From an uncultured Paraglaciecola sp. (GTDB taxonomy: Bacteria > Pseudomonadota > Gammaproteobacteria > Enterobacterales > Alteromonadaceae): a stretch of DNA of 64,000 nucleotides. Every line of letters begins with the position of its first letter. The first letter of the stretch is position 1. The stretch covers positions 124,001 through 188,000 of the forward strand of contig NZ_CAKZKO010000138.1 in the NCBI RefSeq assembly GCF_937123705.1, read 5' to 3'. The translations under genes and the position numbers were made by a program. The notes under the pieces are model-generated. The model ran no database searches. It was given only the letters and a program-made list of their open reading frames with translations, and was not told the origin of the DNA. This document shows, one piece after another, positions 40,001 to 49,733 of this stretch.

Positions 40001-41470
40001 AAATTGGTGTCGGAACCTGGCGTGGGCACTATTGCCTGTGGCGTGGCGAAAGCCTATGCCGACTTAATTACCATCTCTGGATATGATGGTGGTACAGGTG
40101 CCAGTCCATTAACCTCGGTAAAATACGCGGGAAGTCCGTGGGAGCTGGGTCTGGCTGAAACCCAACAAGCTTTAGTCAGCAATGGCTTACGACACAAGGT
40201 CAGAGTACAAACAGATGGTGGCCTAAAAACTGGCTTAGACGTAATAAAAGGTGCCATATTAGGTGCTGAAAGCTTTGGTTTCGGCACTGGCCCAATGGTT
40301 GCGTTAGGGTGTAAATATTTGCGTATTTGCCATTTAAACAACTGTGCTACAGGCATCGCCACCCAAGACGAAAACCTACGAGAGAGTTACTTCATAGGTT
40401 TACCCGAAATGGTTATGAACTACTTTAAGTTTATCGCTCAAGAAGTACGTGAAATCATGGCAACCATGGGGGTTCGTAGGCTGGAAGACTTAGTAGGCCG
40501 CACCGATTTACTTAAGGTTTTAAATGGTGTCACTGCCAAGCAAAATAGATTGGATCTCAGCCCAATATTGGCTAAGCCAGAAGCTGGGGATCACACTAAG
40601 TTATTTTGCAGCGAGGAAGCCAATGCACCTGCAGATAGAGGTGACTTAAACCAACGACTACTCAATGATGTAGCAACGGCCGTGACCACTAAAAGTGGTG
40701 GGGTATTCAATTACCCTATTCGCAATACTGACCGTTCGGTTGGCGCTATTGTTTCAGGATTAATTGCCAAACATCATGGCAACAAAGGCATGAGCGAAAA
40801 TCCTATTAAGTTAAATTTCAGAGGGACTGCTGGACAAAGCTTCGGAGTGTGGAATGCTGGCGGCCTTGAGATGACCTTATCTGGTGACGCTAATGATTAT
40901 GTCGGTAAAGGCATGACAGACGGCAAGTTAGTTATTCATCCACCTAGAAACGCAAGCTTTAAATCCAATGAAAGTGTGATTGCCGGTAATACCTGCCTGT
41001 ATGGCGCAACGGGTGGCAAATTATTTGCGGCAGGTCTAGCAGGTGAGCGATTTGCCGTTCGTAACTCTGGAGCCATAGCCGTAGTGGAAGGCATAGGCGA
41101 CAACGGTTGTGAATATATGACAGGCGGTATTGTTGCCGTGCTTGGGCGTACAGGCGTCAACTTTGGGGCCGGTATGACAGGTGGTTTTGCGTATATTCTT
41201 GATGAACAAGATGATATCCAACAGCGCGTAAATGGAGAATTGGTTGAGCTTATGTCTATCGAAGACAAAGCCATTTTGATGGAACACTTACGTGGCCTTA
41301 TCAACCAACATTATGAAGAAACAGGCAGTGAGCATGCTCACGATATCTTAAGCAATTTTGCCTCATACTTGCCTAAATTCAGATTGGTTAAGCCAAAAAC
41401 CAGTGACGTTAACAATCTACTTGGTCACATTAGTCGGTCTACAGCCGAACTTCGTGTACAAGTACAATAA
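37004..41470 (+). CDS. gltB: Glutamate synthase (NADPH) large subunit
   Basis: Large subunit of GOGAT, forming glutamate from glutamine and 2-oxoglutarate. The start at 37004 (1488 aa) is preferred: a GGAG site lies 9 bp upstream, and it leaves a 12-residue propeptide before Cys13 (DNCGFGLIAH), the N-terminal nucleophile of the mature amidotransferase. The frame is open further to 36929. Visible: the amidotransferase domain (13 to about 420), the FMN-barrel with GEGGEDPARFG, the 3Fe-4S cysteines around CKYLRICHLNNC, and the C-terminal beta-helix with repeated GG motifs. gltD follows after 9 bp. Confidence 0.96.
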   Translation: MSLFHPNDSKDNCGFGLIAHTAGEPSHHLVSTAIEGLDRMQHRGGIAADGKTGDGCGLLLQKPDAFFRGIAEQKNWKLGKKYGVGVIFLNQDQNLAKAAKQIIIEELEKETLGVVGWRVVPTDNSVLGDLAASCVPQIEQVFVNGPSGWRSADLERRLFMARRRAEKRLSDDPEFYIASLSSLVTVYKGLVMAGDLPKFYLDLADENMQSAICVFHQRFSTNTLPRWPLAQPFRFLAHNGEINTIRGNRDWAQARSGKFKTPLLPDLADAAPFVNEIGSDSSSLDNMLELFLAGGMDLFRAMRLLVPPAYQNNNTMDEDLKAFYEFNSMHMEPWDGPAGIVLTNGRHAACNLDRNGLRPARYVITKDGLITLASEVGIWDYKPEDVVEKGRVAPGEMLAIDTETGKLWRSNEIDDDLKSRHPYKEWLEKSIRRLVPIEECEAPEIGKRMFDDDMMNTYFKQFNFSYEELDQVVKVLAKDGQEATGSMGDDTPMAVLSGKNRTIYDYFRQQFAQVTNPPIDPLRENHVMSLATCIGREKSVFTETSGYADRVLFDSPIMMYTDLKQLRNYDPEHYYAEFVDLNFPPEEGLKKAINRVCNEVEHIVSHKRAAFVILSDRAIKSSRIPIPAAMAVGAVQKRLVEKGLRCDANIVVETASVRDSHQYAVLLGLGATAIYPFLAYEVIEQMCETGQLDMPPMQAIVNYRKGINKGLYKIMSKMGISTIASYRSSKLFEAIGINNTVMETCFKGVPSRIQGAGFDDFQQDLVNLNRVAWLKRKKIDHGGLLKYVHGGEYHSYNPDVVTTLQKAVVSGNYQDYQKFSELVNDRPIACLRDLLALAPNAEAISIDEVEPAENLFPRFDTAAMSIGALSPEAHEALAIAMNRLGGNSNSGEGGEDPARFGNERNSNIKQIASGRFGVTPHYLVNAKILQIKVAQGAKPGEGGQLPGDKVNQYIAELRHSVPGVTLISPPPHHDIYSIEDLAQLIFDLKQVNPEALISVKLVSEPGVGTIACGVAKAYADLITISGYDGGTGASPLTSVKYAGSPWELGLAETQQALVSNGLRHKVRVQTDGGLKTGLDVIKGAILGAESFGFGTGPMVALGCKYLRICHLNNCATGIATQDENLRESYFIGLPEMVMNYFKFIAQEVREIMATMGVRRLEDLVGRTDLLKVLNGVTAKQNRLDLSPILAKPEAGDHTKLFCSEEANAPADRGDLNQRLLNDVATAVTTKSGGVFNYPIRNTDRSVGAIVSGLIAKHHGNKGMSENPIKLNFRGTAGQSFGVWNAGGLEMTLSGDANDYVGKGMTDGKLVIHPPRNASFKSNESVIAGNTCLYGATGGKLFAAGLAGERFAVRNSGAIAVVEGIGDNGCEYMTGGIVAVLGRTGVNFGAGMTGGFAYILDEQDDIQQRVNGELVELMSIEDKAILMEHLRGLINQHYEETGSEHAHDILSNFASYLPKFRLVKPKTSDVNNLLGHISRSTAELRVQVQ

Positions 41471-42895
<1,425 letters not shown>

Positions 42896-42913
42896 AACTA
42901 AAAGCACAATCTA

Positions 42914-42947
42914 AACAGACAAAGGGGCTTGCGCCCCTTTGTCTGTT
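42914..42947 (+). terminator. Long hairpin after gltD
   Basis: A perfect 15 bp stem, AACAGACAAAGGGGC (42914-42928) and GCCCCTTTGTCTGTT (42933-42947), with a TTGC loop. The stem is very strong but no T-tract follows on the plus strand, so termination may be partial or rho-assisted. Confidence 0.6.
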
Positions 42948-42966
42948 GGTCAAAAAAAAGAATTTA

Positions 42967-43092
42967 AACCACAGAGGACACAGAGCGCTTCGCTGCACAG
43001 AGAAAAAGAAGAAAGGAACAAGACACAATTAAGGAATCACACAACATGTGATTATTTTGCTTTTCTCTGTGCGCTCTGTGACCTCTGTGGTT
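42967..43092. repeat. Inverted repeat of the AACCACAGAGG type
   Basis: Left arm AACCACAGAGGACACAGAGC (from 42967) and the reverse complement of the right arm, AACCACAGAGGTCACAGAGC (ending at 43092), are nearly identical. The match continues as CACAGAGAAAA after a short insertion in the left arm. The arms flank about 60 bp of unrelated AT-rich sequence. Similar ACAGAGG elements are dispersed in many bacterial genomes. It sits between convergent gltD and the nuclease-fold gene. Confidence 0.85.
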
Positions 43093-43106
43093 CAACAGCT
43101 TTGCTT

Positions 43107-44273
43107 TTAATCCGCCATTTCAATGTCCACCCACACTAAGCGATGATCTGAAGAGCTTTTACGATCTTTGATTAAACCAAATAAGGGTTCATCTGACTTA
43201 GGCCAAAATATGCCACTTGTAGTGACATTCAGTGTTTTTGAAGGTAATACATAATCTGCGCGCATTGCCCAATCGGCAGTATGTGTGGCGGCGTATTGAT
43301 TGTCTGGCGTATGTCTCTGTCCTCCTGCACTTTTTGGCACAACGAGAGCATTCACCAACGGGTGAGCAAGTAACCCTTTTATGCCGTTTTTTATGCCATC
43401 ACCTTCATCAGGTGAAGCGTTTAAATCACCTGCTATAACGAAGTGTTTTCCATTAAATCCGCCTCGTTTGCCCGTATCGTCGTAGATGTAGGCTGATTTT
43501 TCACTAGTGGACAGGTAATCGGTCCAAAAACGGATTTCATCGTGATTGCGTTTACCATTACGATTTTCAGGCCCGTCGAATACAGGTGGCGTTGGATGAC
43601 TGGCCAGTATATGAATAGTGTGATTACCAATTTTGATAGGAATATCCCAATGAGACTTAGAAGATAATCGTAATATCTGCTGCGCTTGCTGAGTGTAATA
43701 CGATCGCCCGTTTTCATCCTTGATCGATGCCATTAAATTGTTTGGCATATCTTTCCAGAGGAAATGTTGAAAGCTGCGTATATTGTCAAATTGGATTGGA
43801 TATTTGCTTAACACCACCATGCCATAATGACCCGGAAACAGCCCAAAACCAAAGGCATCGCCTTTAGTGCCAGATGCTATACCGTCCCTGTCGAGATCTA
43901 AACCTGAATCAATTCCAGTATTCACAGGCGCTGAGTAAAAATATGGATAATCGATTGAAGGTGCACCATTTTTGGCGCTATTTAAATAGTTGCGGCGAAA
44001 AGCCATAACAGCCTTATTGGATTGCTCAGAATAATCAAACTCATTGAGCAAAATGATATCCGGTTGAACCCGCTGAATAACCTCGGCAATATGACTGATT
44101 TGTTGAGACCGACTCGACAACAAATGCTTGCTCAGCACATCTGCCGTGGCAGCTTGGCTAGGCTCCATATAATTAGTGGCTTCCATACTGACGTTGAATG
44201 TCGCCACCCTAATACTTTGGCTATTTACCGGCATACTGAATACCACAGAAAAGAACAGGAATATTTTATACAT
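43107..44273 (-). CDS. Secreted endonuclease/exonuclease/phosphatase-fold protein
   Basis: A 388 aa protein of the EEP superfamily (DNase I, nucleases, phosphatases, sphingomyelinases). Visible: RVATFNVSMEA at the start of the fold, the catalytic glutamate in IILLNEFDYSEQ, the His/Asn motifs AGDLNASPDEGDG and YVLPSK, and the terminal catalytic histidine in SSDHRLVWVDIE. The ATG at 44273 begins a clear signal peptide (about 1-19); the frame extends to 44300 but overlaps the upstream terminator. Export plus the EEP fold suggests an extracellular or periplasmic nuclease or phosphodiesterase/phosphatase; substrate not determinable. It follows the TonB receptor gene but a terminator separates them. 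Confidence 0.85.
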   Translation of the reverse strand: MYKIFLFFSVVFSMPVNSQSIRVATFNVSMEATNYMEPSQAATADVLSKHLLSSRSQQISHIAEVIQRVQPDIILLNEFDYSEQSNKAVMAFRRNYLNSAKNGAPSIDYPYFYSAPVNTGIDSGLDLDRDGIASGTKGDAFGFGLFPGHYGMVVLSKYPIQFDNIRSFQHFLWKDMPNNLMASIKDENGRSYYTQQAQQILRLSSKSHWDIPIKIGNHTIHILASHPTPPVFDGPENRNGKRNHDEIRFWTDYLSTSEKSAYIYDDTGKRGGFNGKHFVIAGDLNASPDEGDGIKNGIKGLLAHPLVNALVVPKSAGGQRHTPDNQYAATHTADWAMRADYVLPSKTLNVTTSGIFWPKSDEPLFGLIKDRKSSSDHRLVWVDIEMAD

Positions 44274-44301
44274 TGTTTCATTACTTTTGGCTGTAAACAA
44301 A

Positions 44302-44327
44302 AAAGCCGACTATAAATAGTCGGCTTT
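44302..44327 (-). terminator. Rho-independent terminator after the TonB receptor gene
   Basis: AAAGCCGACTAT (44302-44313) and ATAGTCGGCTTT (44316-44327) form a GC-cored hairpin. On the minus strand it is followed by TTTTTTG, 22 bp after the receptor stop codon. Confidence 0.85.
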
Positions 44328-44348
44328 CAAAGTATCTAATTTTAAGAA

Positions 44349-47300
44349 TTAGAACTTGTATTTAACCCCTACGCGTACTTCCCATAAAGAAGGAGAGCGG
44401 ACAACGGATTGTTCAAAAGGAAGGAATTCATTGTAAGAATATTGACCTTGGTCATTAATAGACGCTTCGATAATATCATCACCAACAAATGAACCTTGCT
44501 TCAAGACACCCCAGTCATCATTTAACATATTGCCTAGGTTCTTAATAACTAAGAAAGCACTGGCTTTATGTCCTTCCATAAATCCTGGAAGTTCTTGCTC
44601 AACTCGAGCATCAAACTTAACCCACCAATCGGAAGCTCTAGAGTTACGACCAGCAATTTCACCACGAGTTAAATCTTCTGCTTCAATTAAGGCATTAAAG
44701 GCTTCTAGGTCGAAGTCAGGGCCGTAAACAACTTTAGAGTCACTCTCAGTAGGCACATAAATCAAGCTACGGAAACTATTTGAATCTTCAAACATCCTAG
44801 CATCTGAGTACACGTATGAATAAGGACGACCTTCGTTTGCGGTACCAAATAAACTGAAACGGGTGTTATAACCATCAATCAATTCAGTATTGTAGCCTAA
44901 GTTCAAAGTGAAACGATGACGTGTTTCATAATCTGAAGTGGATAACTTAGGACGGTTGAAATCAACCACCGCAACATTACCGAAGTTAGAGCCAGCTGTT
45001 GAACTTGTCATTGGGCTAACATCAGTAGCACGTACATAGGCATAACCTAGAGTCGCGTCGATTCCATTGTCATAGCTCTTGTCAATTGAAGATGAAAGAA
45101 TAGTTGAAGAACCATTAATTCCCTTAACGTTAGTCAAGATTAAGTCATTATTGACAAAGCGTCCATCTAATCTGTCATAAATAGGGCGCCCATCTGGTGC
45201 AGCATCTACCACAACTGAACTCAATGACTTAACTATTGGCGAATCTTGCTTCTCTGTATGCATTAAATCAACAGTAACCACATAATCACTGTCGCTAACA
45301 TAAGTTAGACCTAGAGAGTATTTCCACTCTGAAGGAATATCAAAATCAGGATCAGTTGCATTCACACCACCATCACCATCTGTAATAGAAGTATTGGCTA
45401 CTGCATCAAACATAGCTTGTGGAATGTCGTATATTGGACGACCAGCACCTGACAATTCAGTGTTGAACAAGTTATCGAAGTTGGCTATTTCACGTTCACG
45501 AACCTGAATATTAGTTACACCATCATTTGAGTAGGCGTTTGAAATCCAAACATTTGGATTACCACCTGAGTACAAGCCAACACCACCACGCACTTCTAAG
45601 TTATCATCTACAGCCCAGTTAAAGCCAACACGAGGTTGTATCAACGAAATACCATCCACATTACCAGTGTTACTAAAACCATAGCGGTTCATAAAGTTAA
45701 CGTTTTCTGTTGGTGTATCGTCTGTGCTGTATTTGTCGTAACGTAAACCAACCATCAATTGAATGTCGTCGGTCAAGTCAAAATCATCTTGCACATAAAG
45801 TGTGAACAATTCATTTGCGAAAGTTGCACCGGCATCGGCTGGCACGTTAGTTCCGGCGGCATTACCATAATAAATACGATCTACATCACCAGATTCAAAA
45901 TCATCTATGCTATTAAAGCGGTATTCACCCACTGAATGCTGTAGGAACATATTAAATACGTCAATTTCTTCGTATTCGATTCCCGCAGTAATTTTGTGAT
46001 CGTTTAGGTAATAAGTAGCAGCCAATTTGGCAGTAAAGTTCTCCCAGTCAAGGTCATTTGATTGACGAGAATCATCTGGACCAATATAAACCGTACCACC
46101 ACCATCAGTTCTGATTTGTGCTTCGGCAAATCCTGAAGCTGCATCTAATGAAGTTTGACGATTGTCTAACTCTGTTTTACCCAAACGAAACTCGGTAGAA
46201 AAATCAGCATTCCAATCAGAATAAACCGACAACACCATAGACTTAAGCTCTGCACCACGCTCATAGAAATGATTTTCTAAAGGCAAACGGCTAGAACCAC
46301 CATCAGATTGACTAAGGCTAAAACCATCATTGTAGTTATAAACAAAAGCTGCACGATGATCTTCGTTAATGTTCCAGTCTAATTTAACTAATAACTTTTC
46401 ATCTTCAACTGGCATTGAACCAGGCATGCCACCTGCATCATACCCATAAACACTTTGCGCGATACTTGTGATTCGATCCACGTCATCTTGAGTCACCCGG
46501 CTGCCTAGTGCGTCATAACTGAATAATTCAACACCTTCTACTTTTTCGTAAGAACCAAAGAAAAACAAAGTATCTTTGATTAGTGGGAAGCCTAGATTAA
46601 CGCCATAACGTTTGTCGGTGAAATTGCCATTGTCAATATCATCGCCTTCAATGCTGTCGCCAATTAGGGAATCATTGTTATAGTCAAAAAATACACTTCC
46701 ATGGAATTCATTAGTACCAGATTTTGTTACTGCATTAATATTACAAGCAGTAAAACCACCGTATTGCACATCAAATGGAGCCAACTCAACGGCCACCTGA
46801 TCGATAGCATCAAAAGAGAAAGGCATACGCTCAGTGGGGTAACCATTGCTATTCAAACCGAAGTTATCGTTCATGCGCACACCATCAAGTGTGAGACTAT
46901 TATAACGAGGGCTAGCGCCACCACACTGAACCGCATTATTGGATGCTTCGTTTACATAAATGCGAGGATCAGCACGTATAACGTCATTGATATCACGGTT
47001 GATTGCTGGTGCACCTTCTAAATCTGCAAGGTTAAAGTTAGCTGTTGGACCGGTTCCACCAAAAACAGAGGTACTAACGGCAGAAGCTGTTACTACTATA
47101 CTTTCAATATCTTGCTCAGATTCTAGTGCAAGACTTAGATTATAAGACTCACCTAAGGTCAAAAACACTTCATTTACTAGCGTATCTTCAAATTGATTAG
47201 AATCAACTTTCACACTATAAGGACCACCAACGCGAAGACCTTTAGCAGTATACTGACCAGACTCATTGACTACTGTTGTTTTGACAGAGCCTGAAGGTAT

Positions 47301-47462
47301 ATGAGTAATAGTGACCACAGTTCCAGCGGCTGCATTACCTTGAGGACCTACAATTTTACCAGAAATTCCAGAAGATGTTTCTTGTGCCACTGCCGTAGTA
47401 GACATACCTACTGCCATAGCTACAGCAATCGCGATGCGATTGAATTTTGATTTTTTAAACAT
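44349..47462 (-). CDS. OAR-like TonB-dependent outer-membrane receptor
   Basis: A 1037 aa outer-membrane protein. A signal peptide (about 1-26, ending AVA) is followed by a carboxypeptidase-regulatory-like beta domain (about 30-110, SGISGKIVGPQGNAAAGTVV), a plug (about 125-250, with SPRYNSLTLDGVRMNDNFG) and a long beta barrel ending in the aromatic residue of VGVKYKF. This is the OAR subtype common in Xanthomonas, Alteromonadales and Myxococcus. Ligand unknown; such receptors take up large substrates (oligosaccharides, peptides, possibly nucleotides). No TonB box is obvious. Upstream is a perfect 12 bp palindrome that could be an operator. Confidence 0.92.
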   Translation of the reverse strand: MFKKSKFNRIAIAVAMAVGMSTTAVAQETSSGISGKIVGPQGNAAAGTVVTITHIPSGSVKTTVVNESGQYTAKGLRVGGPYSVKVDSNQFEDTLVNEVFLTLGESYNLSLALESEQDIESIVVTASAVSTSVFGGTGPTANFNLADLEGAPAINRDINDVIRADPRIYVNEASNNAVQCGGASPRYNSLTLDGVRMNDNFGLNSNGYPTERMPFSFDAIDQVAVELAPFDVQYGGFTACNINAVTKSGTNEFHGSVFFDYNNDSLIGDSIEGDDIDNGNFTDKRYGVNLGFPLIKDTLFFFGSYEKVEGVELFSYDALGSRVTQDDVDRITSIAQSVYGYDAGGMPGSMPVEDEKLLVKLDWNINEDHRAAFVYNYNDGFSLSQSDGGSSRLPLENHFYERGAELKSMVLSVYSDWNADFSTEFRLGKTELDNRQTSLDAASGFAEAQIRTDGGGTVYIGPDDSRQSNDLDWENFTAKLAATYYLNDHKITAGIEYEEIDVFNMFLQHSVGEYRFNSIDDFESGDVDRIYYGNAAGTNVPADAGATFANELFTLYVQDDFDLTDDIQLMVGLRYDKYSTDDTPTENVNFMNRYGFSNTGNVDGISLIQPRVGFNWAVDDNLEVRGGVGLYSGGNPNVWISNAYSNDGVTNIQVREREIANFDNLFNTELSGAGRPIYDIPQAMFDAVANTSITDGDGGVNATDPDFDIPSEWKYSLGLTYVSDSDYVVTVDLMHTEKQDSPIVKSLSSVVVDAAPDGRPIYDRLDGRFVNNDLILTNVKGINGSSTILSSSIDKSYDNGIDATLGYAYVRATDVSPMTSSTAGSNFGNVAVVDFNRPKLSTSDYETRHRFTLNLGYNTELIDGYNTRFSLFGTANEGRPYSYVYSDARMFEDSNSFRSLIYVPTESDSKVVYGPDFDLEAFNALIEAEDLTRGEIAGRNSRASDWWVKFDARVEQELPGFMEGHKASAFLVIKNLGNMLNDDWGVLKQGSFVGDDIIEASINDQGQYSYNEFLPFEQSVVRSPSLWEVRVGVKYKF

Positions 47463-47822
47463 GATGTGTATCCTAAGTTTTGTGTGTTCTGAACCTATAA
47501 TTCGAACTACAGTTTATTTATAAATGCCATGTTGACAACCTTGGCTGTCTTGGTTGATCGACTCAATATCGACTTCTCATTTCTATAACCGTTAGTTTAA
47601 CAGACTAATTATGACACTTTTATTACCGCGGTAACAGTGTTGGTGTAAATTCATAAAACTGTTGCACTTCTTAGGTCATTTATACAATTTAGCAACATGT
47701 TTTAACAAAAAACTTACAAAGCTGACCAAGAAGTCAAGTAGAAAATCTACATTGTGAACTGACTTTTAGCAAGTTCGCTGGTATCTTTCGTACCAATTTA
47801 TTTCTTTATGTAACGGTACGCT
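47463..47822. other. Divergent intergenic region receptor/udk
   Basis: 360 bp, AT-rich. It holds the palindrome at 47623-47634, a possible minus-strand -10 CATAAT preceded by TG just downstream of it, and an imperfect hairpin TGGTA/TACCA at 47779-47795 shortly before udk. No gene or stable RNA is visible. Confidence 0.4.
47623..47634. promoter_or_regulatory. Palindromic operator candidate TTACCGCGGTAA
   Basis: A perfect 12 bp palindrome about 160 bp upstream of the TonB receptor start. On the minus strand it overlaps the place of a -35 for the -10 element CATAAT that lies about 10 bp further on. Such GC-cored palindromes in AT-rich promoters are typical of repressor sites, including LacI-family ones; the cognate regulator is not in the window. 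Confidence 0.45.
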
Positions 47823-48446
47823 ATGTCTACCCCTTTAGTTATTGCCATTTCAGGCGCATCCGGTTCAGGTAAGTCTTTGTTTACTGAGAATTTATTAAAA
47901 GAATTTTCTGAAGAAGGCAAGACAGTTCAAATTTTACGAGAAGATCACTATTATCGCTCTCAGGATCATTTGCCCATGGCGGAAAGAGAAAAAAACAACT
48001 ATGACCACCCAAAAGCCTTTGAACATGAGTTGTTGGTTGAACATTTAAGTGCGTTGAAAAATTGGCAGTCTATTGAGTACCCACATTATTGTTATAAAAC
48101 TCACACCCGTCTTGAAAAAACTGAAACCTTGATTTCAGCCCCCGTTATTATCATTGAAGGTATTATGTTGTTAGCCAACGATGCGTTACAACCTATGTTT
48201 GATATTAAGATTTTTGTGGATACACCGCTGGATATTTGTTTACTACGCCGTATGAAACGGGATATAGCTGAAAGAGGGCGTACTTTAGAGTCGGTTGCGA
48301 ATCAGTATGAGTCAACTGTTAAACCTATGTATCATCAGTTTATTTCCCCTAGTCGCTTCACCGCAGATGTAATTGTCACTCAGGGTGGTAAAAACCGCAT
48401 TGCACTCGATGTGATTAAATCTCATATCCAGCAGAGCCTGCTTTAA
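47823..48446 (+). CDS. udk: Uridine kinase
   Basis: A 207 aa P-loop kinase phosphorylating uridine and cytidine in pyrimidine salvage. P-loop GASGSGKS (11-18), the LREDHYYRSQDHLP acidic/aromatic substrate region, the NNYDHPKAFEHELL block and the LLRRMKRDIAERGR lid. Full length. Followed 48 bp later by a nucleoside transporter gene, a sensible salvage pair. Confidence 0.95.
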   Translation: MSTPLVIAISGASGSGKSLFTENLLKEFSEEGKTVQILREDHYYRSQDHLPMAEREKNNYDHPKAFEHELLVEHLSALKNWQSIEYPHYCYKTHTRLEKTETLISAPVIIIEGIMLLANDALQPMFDIKIFVDTPLDICLLRRMKRDIAERGRTLESVANQYESTVKPMYHQFISPSRFTADVIVTQGGKNRIALDVIKSHIQQSLL

Positions 48447-48494
48447 TTTACAAATAAATTACTGATTACTAATAAAAATAAAAAAGGAAATCAC

Positions 48495-49703
48495 ATGGTT
48501 AGTCTTATCGGCGTAGCACTAATGTTGCTTATCGCGTTTGCTTTTTCGTCTCACAAGCGGGCCATCAATTGGCGCACTGTAGGCGGTGCATTTGCCATTC
48601 AGGCCTCGGTGGGGGCCTTAGTATTATATTTTCCTCCGGGTAAGCAATTTCTTTTATCGCTCACCAGCTATGTAGAAAATATTATTAGCTATAGCCAAGA
48701 TGGTATTAGCTTTATATTTGGCCCTTTGGGTAACAAATCTATCGGTTTTATCTTTGCTTTTAATGTATTACCGGTGATTATATTTTTCTCATCTTTAATT
48801 ACGGTTTTATATCACCTTAAGATTATGAACGTGATAATTCGCGTGATTGGCGGTTTTTTACAAATGTTCTTGAAAACCAGCCGACCTGAATCTATGTCAG
48901 CTGCAGCCAATATTTTTGTGGGGCAGACCGAGGCGCCTCTCGTTATCAGGCCTTATATTCCTAACCTTACACGCTCCGAACTGTTTGCCGTTATGGTTGG
49001 CGGTTTAGCCTCTATTGCCGGCTCCGTTATGGCGGGTTACGCCAGCATGGGCGTTGAGATAGAATACCTATTGGCTGCCAGTTTTATGGCTGCTCCAGGT
49101 GGTTTATTGATGGCGAAAATTATTATACCTGAAACTCAAGAAGCTAAGAATGAGCTTTCTGATCAAGCAGAGCAAGACAACCAATACGCCAATATTTTTG
49201 ATGCCGCGGCCAGTGGCGCAGCCAGTGGTTTACATTTAGCCTTAAACGTAGGAGCGATGTTACTCGCGTTTATCGGATTAATTGCCTTATTAAACGGCCT
49301 TATTGGTTGGAGCGGCGCGCTATTTGGTGCAGAGGATTTAAGTTTTCAGGTGATCTTGGGTTATGTTTTTCAACCTATTGCTTGGACACTAGGGGTACCA
49401 TGGGAAGAAGCCAATATTGCTGGTAGTTTTATTGGTCAAAAAATGGTGGTGAATGAGTTTGTTGCTTACCTAGATTTTCTGCAACATCAGGCCTCCCTTT
49501 CTCCCATTACTCAAGCTATCGTTATTTTTGCGCTATGTGGTTTTGCTAATTTTTCATCTATTGCCATATTAATGGGTGGTATAGGTGCAATGGCACCAAC
49601 CAGACGTAAAGAAATTGCCCAATTGGGTTTGAAAACAGTACTAGCAGCGACTCTGGCTAACTTAATGAGCGCCGCTTTGGCTGGGTTTTACCTTAGCCTT
49701 TAA
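48495..49703 (+). CDS. nupC: Concentrative nucleoside transporter (NupC family)
   Basis: A 402 aa inner-membrane CNT-family symporter with about ten hydrophobic segments. Family motifs [13 protein letters not shown] (nucleoside-binding loop), the [15 protein letters not shown] re-entrant region, and the C-terminal [20 protein letters not shown] are visible. Good ribosome site (AAAAAGGAAATCAC). Located between udk and an oxygenase gene; imported nucleoside would feed Udk directly. Confidence 0.93.
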   Translation: MVSLIGVALMLLIAFAFSSHKRAINWRTVGGAFAIQASVGALVLYFPPGKQFLLSLTSYVENIISYSQDGISFIFGPLGNKSIGFIFAFNVLPVIIFFSSLITVLYHLKIMNVIIRVIGGFLQMFLKTSRPESMSAAANIFVGQTEAPLVIRPYIPNLTRSELFAVMVGGLASIAGSVMAGYASMGVEIEYLLAASFMAAPGGLLMAKIIIPETQEAKNELSDQAEQDNQYANIFDAAASGAASGLHLALNVGAMLLAFIGLIALLNGLIGWSGALFGAEDLSFQVILGYVFQPIAWTLGVPWEEANIAGSFIGQKMVVNEFVAYLDFLQHQASLSPITQAIVIFALCGFANFSSIAILMGGIGAMAPTRRKEIAQLGLKTVLAATLANLMSAALAGFYLSL

Positions 49704-49733
49704 ATAGACCAAAATAGTAGAGAGAACATAACA

